The position numbers and the translations under genes were made by a program. Below are positions 46,131 to 58,180 of a DNA stretch of 64,000 nt, piece by piece. Source of the stretch: Ryuthela nishihirai (lineage: Eukaryota; Arthropoda; Arachnida; Araneae; Heptathelidae); NCBI GenBank assembly GCA_038380435.1, contig JAWZYU010000120.1, forward strand, positions 682,001 through 746,000, given 5' to 3'. The stretch's first letter is position 1. Every line of letters begins with the position of its first letter. The notes beneath the pieces were generated by a model. That model ran no database searches, was not told the DNA's origin, and saw nothing but the letters and a program-made list of their open reading frames with translations.

Positions 46131-49100
46131 AATGGTAGCTAGGTAGTCACTGGAACTATCCTGGTAGTATAGTAGGTATCCTGGTAGCTAGGTAGTCACT
46201 GGAACTATCCTAGGTAGTCACTGCACCAATCCCCTGTGATGATGCATAGAACCGGCCAGGCCTAGCGCCTAATGTCCGACCCCGCCTTCTCGTGGTGCAG
46301 ACCGTTAGTACCTTTCAAAAGAGATACTCTCTTGTGGAAGTGAACGGAAGGGGAGGGCTGCCAGATTAGTGTGGCCTACTGATCTGGACAACTATGGCTA
46401 CTTTTCTTTTTTTTCTACCCTGCTGAGGAGTGGTCAACCACACAGGGTCCTGGTGCTGACCATATAAACCCACTGGACTGGACAGATATATGGCTTTGAG
46501 CTTGATTATGAATCCTGATTTTGCTGCACTGGTGGGCTTCTGTGGAGGGAAAATCTTCCGCTGTGTTTTCTGTTTGTTTGTGGGTTGACAGCCCCAAGTG
46601 CATAGATTCACAGGATATGTTTGTTTATCAGCTGGTGGATAATCCTGAGCAGAGGTCATCGCAGGCACCTGAACTCTTTGCTGTCAAATTCTACATTGGA
46701 GGAAGTCTTCCAGTCTAGATGGCTTCAGCCTTTAGTGTGGTGGGGGAACTGGTCTTTGCCCCATGTCTGCGATTAGGGGGCTGTTTGATATTGTCGGCAT
46801 TCCCTCTCTCAATAAACATTGTTTCTTTAAACATCCTACTAACCATTTTCTCCCCATAGGTAGTTGGAATGTGAGGACTCTCTGCACAGAGGTTTTTCTC
46901 TTGATGTCGTCACACAAGAATTCCACCAATATAATTTAGATATTCTCGGCTTGCAAGAGACCAGATGGACAGGTAAAGGTGAGATACTTAAAAATAACTT
47001 TAAATTTCTCTTTACAGGGAGGGAGGACGGAAAGCATCACCAAGGCGTAGGTCTGCTTCTCAGCAGACATGCTAGTGATGCTCTTCTAGGATATGAGTGC
47101 ATTAATGAAAGGTTTCTTACAGCAAAATTTCAGACAAGCGTAAAAGACCTGAATGTTATCTGCTGTTATGCCCCCACTGAGGATGCCGATGAGGATGAGA
47201 AGGATAGTTTTTATGAAAAACTTCAGGATATTTCGAATTCTGTCAAGAAAGGAGATATTACCCTTGTTCTTGGTGACTTCAAAGACAAAATTGGTACTGA
47301 CTCTGACCTTTGGGGAGGGGTGATTGGCCCTTTTGGTATTGGTAGCTGCGATGGCAATGGGCAACGTCTCCTACAGGTAAGTAAACTCAATGGTTTCAGA
47401 ATAACTAACACATATTACAAACACCGCGACATACATAAGTACACATGGGTTTCACCTGATGGGCTGCATAGGAATATGATTGATTATATATTAATTAACA
47501 GCAAATGGGCTAGTTCTGTTAGAAATACAAGGGCATATAGGGGAGGTGAAATTGGATCTGACCATTACCTAGTTAAAAGTGTCTTGCAACTTAAACTTAA
47601 AAAGTGCTAGGGTTAAAAATTTGCTTTTAATACTGAAGCTCTGAAAGACCCAGTTATAGCCAAAGCTTACCATGATAGGTTACTTAGTCATTATGACAGT
47701 CATGGTATGCTTACCACTGAAGTTGAGGAAGAATGGGATCATTTTAAACAGGCTTTTTTGGACACTAACAGTACTCTTTTAGGAAAAAAGGAGCAGAAGA
47801 GGCAGAATTATTTGAGTGATAAGGCACTTGAGCTTATTTCTGAAAAAAAGAACTGCAGGAATGTCCTTAATCAATACCCTACTAGACCTAATAGAAAGCA
47901 TTAAAGAGAACTTAATAAACGTGTAAAAGATCAGTTAGCTGCTGATAAGAATCTTTGGCTTGATGGTTTGGCTGACAAAGCCGAGGAAGCAGTTAGACAG
48001 CACAACAGCAGAGAGCTGTACCAGATAATTAATATTTTGTGTGTTAGAAAACGGACAGCTATAGAGGGATTGAAGAATAAGCAAGGTAAGGTTATAGAAG
48101 GTGAGGATTCTGTCATGGCTAGTTGGGCTGAGCATTTCAGTGATGTACTAAACAATGCGGTTAGTTCTATTCCCACTGTTTGCAATGATGATAGATGCAT
48201 TGGTGGATTTAATGTTGGCCCTATAACACAATCCGAAGTTATTTTGGCTGTTTCTAAACTTAACCTTCATAAATCCCCAGGGGTAGATGAAATTACTACA
48301 GAAATGCTTAGAGCTGGAAATGTTTCGGTTACCACTTGGATGACTGAAATTCTGAATATCTTTTATGATAAAGGCATGGTTCCTAAGGATTTTACCAGAG
48401 CTATTGCTATCGCTATTTTCAAAAAAGGTGATCGCAGTTCTTGTGATAACTATAGGGGTATTAGCCTACTCTCTGTTCCAGGTAAAGTTCTTTCCATGAT
48501 TGTGCTTAATAGAATTAAGAATGTGGTTGACAGTCAATTGCGTGATGAGCAATGTGGATTCAGAAGTGGTAGGGGATGTGTGGATCAGATGTTTTCACTT
48601 AGGCAGATTCTTGAGAAATGTTTAGAGTTTCAGAAACCTTTGGTTGCTAGCTTTATTGATTTCAAAAAGGCTTTCGACTCTGTTGATCGTCATAATTTGT
48701 GGTTGATTGTGAAATCATATGGTATACCAGACAAGTTAGTTAACATAATGAAAGCTCTCTATAATAACACTGAGTCGTGTGTGAGAGTTGGTAAGGCTTG
48801 TAGCAATTGGTTTAGCATTACTTCTGGTGTTCGACAAGGGTCCATTTGTCTCCTTTTCTCTTTAGTTTGTTTATTGATTATGTTATGCGAAATTCACTTC
48901 AAGGGAAAGATTTTGGCCTTAAATGGGCTGGAGATAGGAAAATTTCTGATTTATATTAAACTGATGATTTAGCTCTTTTGGCAAATGATGTTGATGAGAT
49001 GAACTCTTTCCTTCGAGCTGTTGAGACTGGTAGTAGAGTAGGTTTGGTTATAAACAGAGAGAAAACTAAAGTGATGAAAATTGGTCAGGCAGGCTGTGAT

Positions 49101-49754
49101 TCAGTTAATCTGAATGGTTGCAGTCTTGAGCAGGTGTCACAGTTTAATTATCTTGGGAGCTATGTAACAGATAATGGTGATGTGCGGCATGAGATTAACA
49201 GACGAATAGGGATTGCTGCCGGGACTTTTAAGAACCTATGGTGAGTGTGGAGAAATAGGCGTATACACCTAAAGACTAAAATTAGACTGTATAATAGTTT
49301 GGTTCTATCTAGGGTTAGTTATGGTAGTGAAACTTGGACACTTTGTAAACAAGATAACAGGAAATTAGATGCTTTTGATTCGAGATGCTTACGCAGTATC
49401 TTGGGCATTAGGTGGTTCAACTTTGTAACTAATGATGAGGTTAGGCAAAGGAGTGTGCAACCTCCTTTAAGCAGCATATTGTGCAGAGAGAGACTCCGCT
49501 GGTTTGGCCATGTTGCCCGTATGAATAATTATAGATTGGCGAATAGGGTTATGAACAATGTGCCTAAAGGCCTCAGAAAGAAGGGGAGACCTAGGATGCG
49601 GTGGACAGACAATGTCAAACAGGACCTTGTTAAAATTGGTGTGTAGTGGCCAGATGCACTAGATGTAGCTCAGGATAGACTTGCTTGGAGAACTAAATTG
49701 CACGGTCTGGTTGGACCTCCGTAGCCCGTGGCTGCTTGAGGTTGATGATGATGA
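46131..49754 (+). mobile_element. RTE-like LINE inserted in satellite
   Basis: Full leader, with the 5' start word GGTAGCTAGGTAGTCACTGG repeated two to three times (46136-46210). The coding region follows at 46719-49724 and the tail ends TTGATGATGATGA. Satellite stops at GCACCTAAA on the left and resumes at GCACTCCATATAG on the right, so part of a unit was lost. Just after the tail AATTCCAA and TTGGAATT form another small foldback. Confidence 0.9.
46719..49724 (+). pseudogene. Endonuclease-reverse transcriptase of RTE-like LINE, several breaks
   Basis: ATG at 46719, then a shift (GTGGTG for GTAGTG). The endonuclease frame 46864-47610 has LGLQETRWTG, CYAPTEDADEDEKDSFY, GDFKDKIG (N of GDFNAKVG changed to K, likely inactivating) and GSDHYLVKS. 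A deletion ends it in KLKKC. The RT frame 47968-48972 (334 residues) has CDNYRGISLLSVPGKVL, CGFRSGRGCVDQMF, IDFKKAFDSVDRHNLW and SGVRQGS, then shifts. YADD has become a stop-containing YIKLMI-like reading (TATATTAAACTGATGAT). Later come NREKTKVM, YLGSYV, an AGA to TGA stop, YGSETWTL, LRWFGHVARM, GRPRMRWTDNVKQDL and a CAG to TAG stop before the natural end. Confidence 0.9.
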
Positions 49755-52700
49755 AATTCCAAAATTGGAATTGCACTCCATATAGCTTTTACCTATGTTT
49801 TATGCGTGGAAAACAGCGCTAGAATACCTACTTTGATATATAAATCGATTTTTTTTCAAAATGTTATGTACTGAAAATATATTTATGACATAAAATATTA
49901 TTTTACATTACGCCTTGATAGAAATAATCCATCAGTGTCACTCAGACGTTAAATTCAAAAGTTGTTAGAACAGGAATAGCTTTTAGCTGTTTTAGGAGAT
50001 TAAAACACCGGTGAAACTGATAGCTGGTGAATAATTGGATATTTTCAAAATTCTATGCAACTAAAATTTTTATTAGCTTGAGAATCTCATTATATAACAC
50101 GAGGTGATGAATATAAAGCTTTGGATTGTGAATCTGACTGTAAATTCAAAAATTACTACTCTCCATATAGCTTTTACCTATGTTTTATGCATGGAAAGCA
50201 GCGCTAATACCTATTTTGATATATAAATCGATTTTTTTTTTCAAAATTCTGTGTACTGAAAATGTATTTACGACATAAAATATCATTTTATAATTGGATA
50301 TTTTTACGCCTTGAAGAATTTATTATTTTACGCCTTTACACATCAGGTTTTTACTCAGACTGTAAATTGAAAAGTTGCTAGCAAAGGAATTGCTTTTATA
50401 TGCTATAACACTGTTAGAGGCGTTTAAAACAGAGTTGAAACTGATATTTTGGTGAGTAATTCGATATTTTCGAAATTCTATGCACCAAAACTATTTTGTA
50501 GCCATACAATCTCATCATATAATACGAGTTGATGAATATAAAGCATTAGGTTGTGAATTTGACTGTAAATTCCAAAGTTATTACACGCTAAATAGCTTTT
50601 ACCTACGTTTTATGCGCGGAAACACAATGCTAAAAAAGCTGTTTCATACATAAATCAATTTTTTTTCAAAATTTTATTCAGTGAAAATATTTTTAACGCA
50701 TAGAATACCATTTTCTACTACGCCTTACTGGAAATAAACGATCAGATTGTCACTCAGACTGTAAATTCAAAAGTTATCACAGGAATAGCTTTCAGCGCTG
50801 TTTTAGGCGTTTGAAACAGCGTTGAAACTGATATTTTGGTGAATATGTCGATATTTTCGAAATTCTATGCACCTAAATTATACTCATTATATATTACGAG
50901 TTGATAAATAGAAAGCATTAGGTTGTGAATTTGACTGTAAATTCAAAAGTTATTAGATACTAAATAGCTTTTACTTACTCTTTATGTGCGGAAAACAGCG
51001 CTAAAATGGCTATTTCAATACATAAATCGAATTTTTTCAAAATTCTATGCAGTTAAAATATTTTTAGGCATAGAATATCATTTTTCATTACGCCTTGTTG
51101 GAAATAAACCATCAGATTGTCACTCAGACTGTAAATTGAAATGTTGTTAGTACAAGAATAGCTTTTAGCTCTGTTTAATGGGATTAAAACAGCATTGAAA
51201 CTGATATTTTGGTGAGTTATTCGATATTTTCAAAATTCTACGCACCTAATCTATAATTTAGACATAGAATCTCATTATATAATAGTAAGCGATGAATATA
51301 AAGCTGAGAATCTGACTGCAAATTAAATAGTTATTACACACTACACAACTTTTACATATGTTTTATGCGCGGAAAACAGCGTTAAAATAGCTATTTTGAC
51401 ACATAAATCGATTTTTTTTTTGAAATTCTATTGAGTGAAAATATTTTTTGCGCATAGAGTATCATTTTGTATTACGCCTTACTGGAAATAAACCATCAGA
51501 TTGTCACTCAGACTGTAAATTCAAAAATTAACTCAGGTATAGCTTTTAGCGCTGTTTTAGGCGTTTAAAACAGCGTTGAAACTGATATTTTGGTGGATAA
51601 TTCGATATTTTCGAAATTCTATGCACCTAAATTATACTCATTATATTACGAGTTCATGAATATAAAGCATTAGGTTGTTAATTTGACTGTAAATTCAAAA
51701 GTTATTACACACTAAATATCTTTTACCTACTCTTTATGTGCTGAAAACAGCGCTAAAATAGCTATTTTGATACATAAATCGAATTTTTTCAAAATTCTAT
51801 GCAGTTAAAATATATTTTAGGCACAGAATATCATTTTATATTACGCCTTGTAAATAAAATATAATGTTTTCACTCAGACTGTAAAATGAAAAGTTGTTAG
51901 CACAGGAATAGCTTTTAGCTACGTTTTAGGGTTTTATGAAACACAGTTGAAACTGATATTTTGGTGAATAATTCGATATTTTCGAAAATCTGTGCACCTA
52001 AATTATAGTTTAGCCATAGAATTTCATTATATATTAGTAGTTGACGAATATAAAGCATTAGGATGTGAACCTGACTGTAAATTCAATAGTTCTTACATAC
52101 CACATAGTTTTTACCACTATTTCATGCGCGGAAATCAGCGCTAAAATAGCTATTTTGATACGTAAATGGATTTTTTTTTCAAAATTCTATGCAGTGAAAA
52201 TATTTTGTCATAGAATATCATCTTATAAATACACTCTGATGGAAATATACCATCAGATTCTAACTCAGACTATAAATTCAAAAGTTGTTAGCACAGAAAT
52301 AGCTTTTACCTTTATTTTAGGCGTTTAAAACAGAGTTAAAACTGATATTGTGGTGAATAATTCGATATTTTCGAAATTCTTTGCATCTAAACTCTACTTT
52401 AGCCATAGAATCCCATTATATAATAGTAGTTGACGAATATAAATCATTTTGTTGTGAATCTGACTGTAAATTTAAAAGTTATTACACACTACATAGCTTT
52501 CACTTACGTTTTATTAGGGGAAAACAGCGCTAAAAGAGCTATTTTGATAGATAAATCGTTATTTTTCAAAATTATATTTAGTGAAAATATTTTTAAGGCG
52601 TAGAATATCATTTCATATTACGTCTTGATGGAAATAAACCATCGGATTGTCACTCGGACTGCAAATTGAATAGTAGTTAGCACAGGAATAGCTTTTAGCT

Positions 52701-54876
52701 CTGTTTCAGGCGTTTAAAACAGCGTTTAAACTAATATTTTGGTGAATAATTTGATATTTTCGAAATTCTATGCACCTAAACTATACTTTAGCTTAATAAT
52801 CTAATTATATAACAAAAGTTGATGAATATAAAGCATTGGGTTGTGAATCTGACTGTAAAATCAAAAGTTATTACATACTACATCGCTTTTACCTATGTTT
52901 CATGAGCGGAAAGCAGCGTGAAAATAGCTATTTTGATATATATAGAGATTTTTTTTCAAAATCGTATGCAGCGAAAATTTTTTTAAGGCATAGACTATTA
53001 TTTTCTATTACGCCTTAATGGAAATGAACCATCAGCTTGTCACTCAGACTGTAGTTTGAAAAGTTGTTAGCACAAAAATAGCTTTTACCTTTGATTTAAG
53101 CGTTTGAAAAAGCATTTAAACTGATATTTTGGTGAATTGCTCGATATTTTCGAAATTCTAAGCAATAAAACTATACTTTAGCTTAAGAATCTCATTACAT
53201 ATTATGAGGCGATGAACATAAAGGATTAGGTGGTGAATCTTACTGTAAATACAATAGTTATTACACACTACATGGCTTTTACCTACTCTTTATGCGCGGA
53301 AAACAGCGTTAAAAAAGCTATTTTGATACATAAATCGAATTTTTTTAAACTTCAATGCAGTTAAAATATTTTTTAGGCAAAACTGACTAAACTAAAATCT
53401 TGTTAGCTCAGGAATAAATTTCAGCTCTGTTTTCGGTGTTTAAAACAGCGTTGAAACTAATATTTTGTTGAATAATTCGATATATTCGAAATTCTATGCA
53501 CCTAAAATATACTTTAGCTTAATAATCTCATTATATAATAGGAGTTGATGAATATAAAACATTGGCTTGTGAATCTGACTGTAACTATAAAAGCTATTAC
53601 ACACTAGATCGCTTTCACCTACGTTTTACGCGCGGTAAACAGCGCTAAAATAGCTATTTTTATTCATAAATCGATTTTTTTTCAAAATACTATGCAGTAA
53701 AAACATCTGTAAGGCATAGAGTATCATTTTATTATGCCTTTGTGGAAATAAACCATCAGATTCTCACTCTGACAGTAAATTGAACAGTTGTTAGCACAGG
53801 AATAGCTTTTAGCAGTGTTTTATGTGTTTAAAACATCTTTTAAACTGAAATTTTGATGAAGTATTCGATATTTTCGAAATTCTACCCACCTAAACTACAC
53901 TTTTGCCATGGAATCTCATTATATAACACTAGTCGATGAACATAAAGCATTTGGTTGAGAATCTGACTGTAAATTAATTAATTATTACACACTACACAAC
54001 TTTTACATATGTTTTATGCGCGGAAAACAGCGCTAAAATAGCTATTTTGAAAGATAAATCGATTTTTTTTTAAATTCTATTCAGTGAAAATATTTTTAAC
54101 GCACAGAGTATCATTTTGTATTACGCCTTGATGGAAATAAATCATCAGATTGTAACTCAGACTATAAATTGAAAAGTAGTTAGCACAGGAATAGCTTTTA
54201 GCTCTGTTTTAAACGATTAAAACGGCTTTGAAACTGATATTTTGGTGAATTATTCGATATTTTTGAAATTCTATGCATCTAAACTATACTTTAGCCATAG
54301 AATCTCATTACATAATAGTAGTTGATGGATATTAACCATTTGCTTGTGAATCTGACTGTAATATCAAAAGTTATTACATACTACATCGCTTTTACCAGTA
54401 TTTCATGAGCGGAAAGCAGCGCAAAAATAGCTATTTTGATATATATATATAGAATTTTTTTTCAAAATCGTATGCAGTGAAAAATTTTTTAAGGCATAGA
54501 ATATCATTTTCTATTACGCCTTAGTGGAAACGAACCATCAGATTGTCACTCAGAGTGTAAATTCAAAAGTTGTTAACACAAAAATAACTTTTAGCTTTGA
54601 TTTTGGGGTTTAAATCAGCGTTGAAACTGATATTTTTGTGAATTATTCGATATTTTCGAAATTCTATGCACCTAAACTATACTTTAGCCATAGACTCCCA
54701 TTATATAATAGTAGTTGATGAATATAAGGCATATGGTTGTGAATTTGACTGTTTCATGCGCGGAAAATAGCGCTAAAATAGCTATTTTGATACGTAAATG
54801 GATTTTTTTTTTCAAAATTCTATGCAGTGAAAATATTTTGTCATAGAATATCATCTTATATTACGCTTTGATGGAA

Positions 54877-54944
54877 TTTTGAATTTACAGCCTGAGTGAG
54901 AAACTGATGGTAATCAGTTTCTCACTCAGGCTGTAAATTCAAAA
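54877..54944. repeat. 31-bp perfect foldback in satellite
   Basis: Arms 54877-54907 and 54914-54944, spacer TGGTAA. The right arm is the normal half-B sequence and the left arm is an inverted copy of it that replaces normal bases. Confidence 0.92.
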
Positions 54945-56006
54945 GCTGTTAGCACAGGAATAGCTTTTAGCTCTGTTTTCGGTGTTCTAAAACAGAGTTG
55001 AAACTGATATTGTGATGAATAATTCGATATTTTCGAAATTCTTTTCACCTAAAATATACTTCAGCTTAATAATCTCATTGTATAATAGGAGTTGATGAAT
55101 ATAAAACATTTGCTGGTGAATCTGACTGTAAATACAAATTAGTACATAGAAATTCTAAGTACATAGAGTATTATTAGTACATAGAGTTTTTACCTCTGTT
55201 TCATGCGTGGAATACAGCGCTAAAACAGTTATTTTGTTACGTATATCGATTTTCTTTCAAAATTGAATGCAGCGAAAATGTTTCTAAAGCATAGAATGTC
55301 TATTTATATGACCCGTTGATGGAAATACACCATCAGATCTGACTGTAAATTGAAAAGTTTTTGGCGCACGAATAGAAGCGTTTGAACCGATATTTTGGTG
55401 AATAATTCGATATTATCGACATTCTATGCCTCAAACTCTAGTCATAGAATCTCATTATATATTACGAGTTGTTCAATATAACGCATTTCTAACTGTAATT
55501 TCAAAATTTGTGATCTAACTGTAAATTCAAAAGTTATTACACACCATATAACTTTTCCTACATTTTTTGCCTGGAAAACAGCGCTAAAATAGTTTTTTTG
55601 ATGCATAATTTTTAAGGCATAGAATGTCAATTTTTGTCACCTCCTGATAAAGTATCAGAATATCATTCTGACTGTAAATTGAAAAGTTGTTAGCAGAGGA
55701 ATAGATTTCAGCTCTGTTTATATTTTGATATTTTCGAAATTCTATGCACCTAAACTGTACTTCAGTCATTGAAGTTATTTTCAAAATTTTATCCAGTGAA
55801 AATGTTTTAAGGCACAGATTTCATTTTATATCACGCCTTGACGGAAACAAAAGATCAGATTGTCATTCTGACTGTAAATTAAAAAGTTCTTAGCACAGCA
55901 ATAGATATTAGGTCTGTTTTAGGCGTTTGAAACAGCGTTCAAACAGATATTTTGGTGAAAAATTCGATATTTTCGAAATTCTACGCACCTAAACTGTACA
56001 TTAGTC

Positions 56007-56048
56007 ATCGAATCTCATTATATAATATATTGTATAATGAGATTCGAT
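56007..56048. repeat. 16-bp perfect foldback in satellite
   Basis: Arms 56007-56022 and 56033-56048 with a 10-nt AT spacer, around the word AATCTCATTATA. Confidence 0.85.
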
Positions 56049-57361
56049 TCAATTTTATCCAGTGAAAATGTTTTAAATCACAGATTACCATTTTATATCA
56101 CGCCTTGATGGAAATAAAAGATCATATTTTCATTCTGACTGTAAATTGAAAAGTCGTTAGCACAGAAATAGATTAAACTGTAGTTTAGTCATAGAATCTC
56201 ATTATATAACCGAGTTGATTGACATAAACATTAGTTTGTGAATCTGACTGTTTTGCCTATGATATATGCGTAGAAAATTGCGATAAAACAGCTATTTTGA
56301 TTCACAAATCGATATTTTTTCAAAATTCTATGCTGAGAAAATATTTTTAAGGCATACAACTTCATTCTATATCACAACTTGATGGAAACAAACCATCAGA
56401 TTGTCGATCTGACTTTAAATTGAAGAATTGGTAGGACAGGAATAGCATTTAGCTGTGTTTCAGGCGTTTAACAGAGCATTGAATCATATTTTGGTGAATA
56501 ACTGTATATTCTCGAAATTTTATGCACCTAAACTGTACTTTAGTCATAGATTCTCATTATATAATACGAGTTAATGAATGTAAAGCATTGGTTTTGAATC
56601 TGACTGTGAGTTGAAAACTTATTACACATTATGGGTGGAAAACTGCACTAAAACAGCGATTTTGGTACATAATTGATTTTTCTCTTGCAAATTCTATGCA
56701 GTGAAAATGATTTTGAGGCATAGATGTCATTTTATATCACGTCTTGACGGAAATAAAAGATCAGATTGTCACTCTGACTGTAAATTGAAAAGTTGTTGAC
56801 ACAGGAATAGATTTTAGCTGTGTTTTAGTTTGAAACAGCGTTGAAACTGATATCTTGGTGAATATTTCTATATTTTTTAAATTCTGCGCACCTAAACGGT
56901 ACTTTAGTGATAGAATCTGATTAAACAATACGAGTTGATGGATATAAAGCATTAGGTTTGCAAATCTGACATTAAATTCAAAACTTATAACACACCGTAC
57001 AGCTTTATGTTTTTTGCGTGGAAAACTGCGCTGAAACCGCTATTTTGATGCATAAATCTATTTTTTTTCACAATTTTATTCAGTGAAAATGTTTTTAAGG
57101 CATAGAATGTCATTTTATATCTCGCATTGATGGAAATCAAAGATAATGTTATCTTTCTGAGTGTAAATCGAAAAGCTGTTAACACAGCAATGGATATTAG
57201 CTCTGTTTTAGGCATTTGAAACAGTGTTGAAACCATGGAGGTAGGCAGCAAGGTGGTAGCCATATTGTTGCATTCAAAACAAACCGTCTGCCGCTGCAAT
57301 CAAGCCTACTTTTCACGTGCTATACTCAGTTTTACTGTGCGTTATATACGGGAAGATTATT

Positions 57362-57417
57362 TTTTTACGACTAAGAGAAAGCCCATTCTTAAATGGGCTT
57401 TCTCTTAGTCGTAAAAA
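57362..57417. repeat. 26-bp perfect hairpin in DNA transposon
   Basis: Arms 57362-57387 and 57392-57417, spacer CTTA, with the core word AAGAGAAAGCCCATT. A stem this perfect with so short a spacer is either recent or an artefact. Confidence 0.93.
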
Positions 57418-57761
57418 TTTGGAATTTATATTGCTTTTTTTAATGCAATGAATATTTCCATACAGAATTACTATATAGCAGAACCATTTATGTATTTCGT
57501 TGAATGCGACAATAAAACATTTGCAAGATTTTAAAAGTTTATACTGATAACAGTAGAAAACATTTTATGGATAAAACATAAAAGTTATATGCAATAGCAG
57601 CATTTAAACCGCAAAAAATTACATTCGTAAAATTAAGAAAATAGTTGTTTGACGTTAAAAAAATTCTCATTCCACAAAAATAAAAGAAATTTGCTTAACG
57701 AAACTAAATAATATAAGAAGTAAAGAAAAAGAACTAAAAAAATATATATTTATACAAAAAA

Positions 57762-57860
57762 AACGCCCCAGATGGTGGCTCGAACCCACAGCTCTATATT
57801 TGTACCCTCAGCTTCACATCTCTCCCCCATCTCATGCTCATTCTCCTCCCTTAACCAGTA
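57762..57860 (-). repeat. tRNA-like remnant with B box (1)
   Basis: On the minus strand it has GGTTAAGGGAGGAGAATGAG (A-box-like) and GGGTTCGAGCCACC (B box), ending CATCTGGGGCGTT. The distance between boxes is longer than in a tRNA. It is related to 58081-58180 and probably a SINE remnant. Confidence 0.45.
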
Positions 57861-58080
57861 TTAACAATCAATATAAAATACAAAATTATTACAATCTCTC
57901 AAAAAAAAAAATCTCGTAAGGATTGAAATACATCCTTCCTCAGCCACAAAGGAAAATTTCAAAATAATATCTGAAAAAACTATATGAAAAAATAGCAACT
58001 AAAAATTATACTAAGCAAAAATATATAAAAAAAATATATCCACAGGGTGAAGGGAATATAATACCCATTTAAAAAAAGGT

Positions 58081-58180
58081 AACGTTCCAGACAGTGGCTT
58101 GAACCCGACATCTCAGTGCCTGACTTCTCAGTCTCTCATACCTATCTTCTTGTACGCCTAAACTACCTCTCAACCAAAGT
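58081..58180 (-). repeat. tRNA-like remnant with B box (2)
   Basis: On the minus strand it has GGTTGAGAGGTAGTTTAGGC, then CGGGTTCAAGCCACTG and GTCTGGAACGTT. It has the same layout as 57762-57860, about 320 bp away in the same orientation. Confidence 0.45.

Larger units (their letters stand above)
49755..57233 (+). repeat. Dimeric satellite array 4, with subfamily change
   Basis: About 19 dimers. Up to about 55.2 kb half B reads ATATTACGCC and GAAAATATTTTTAAGG. From about 55.3 kb it reads TATATCACGCC and GAAAATGTTTTTAAGG, and half B starts GGAATAGATTTCAGC or similar. Blocks at 52290-52690 closely match 43778-44170. Foldbacks lie at 54877-54944 and 56007-56048. A triple direct repeat of AGTACATAGAG lies near 55145-55195. 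Confidence 0.92.
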
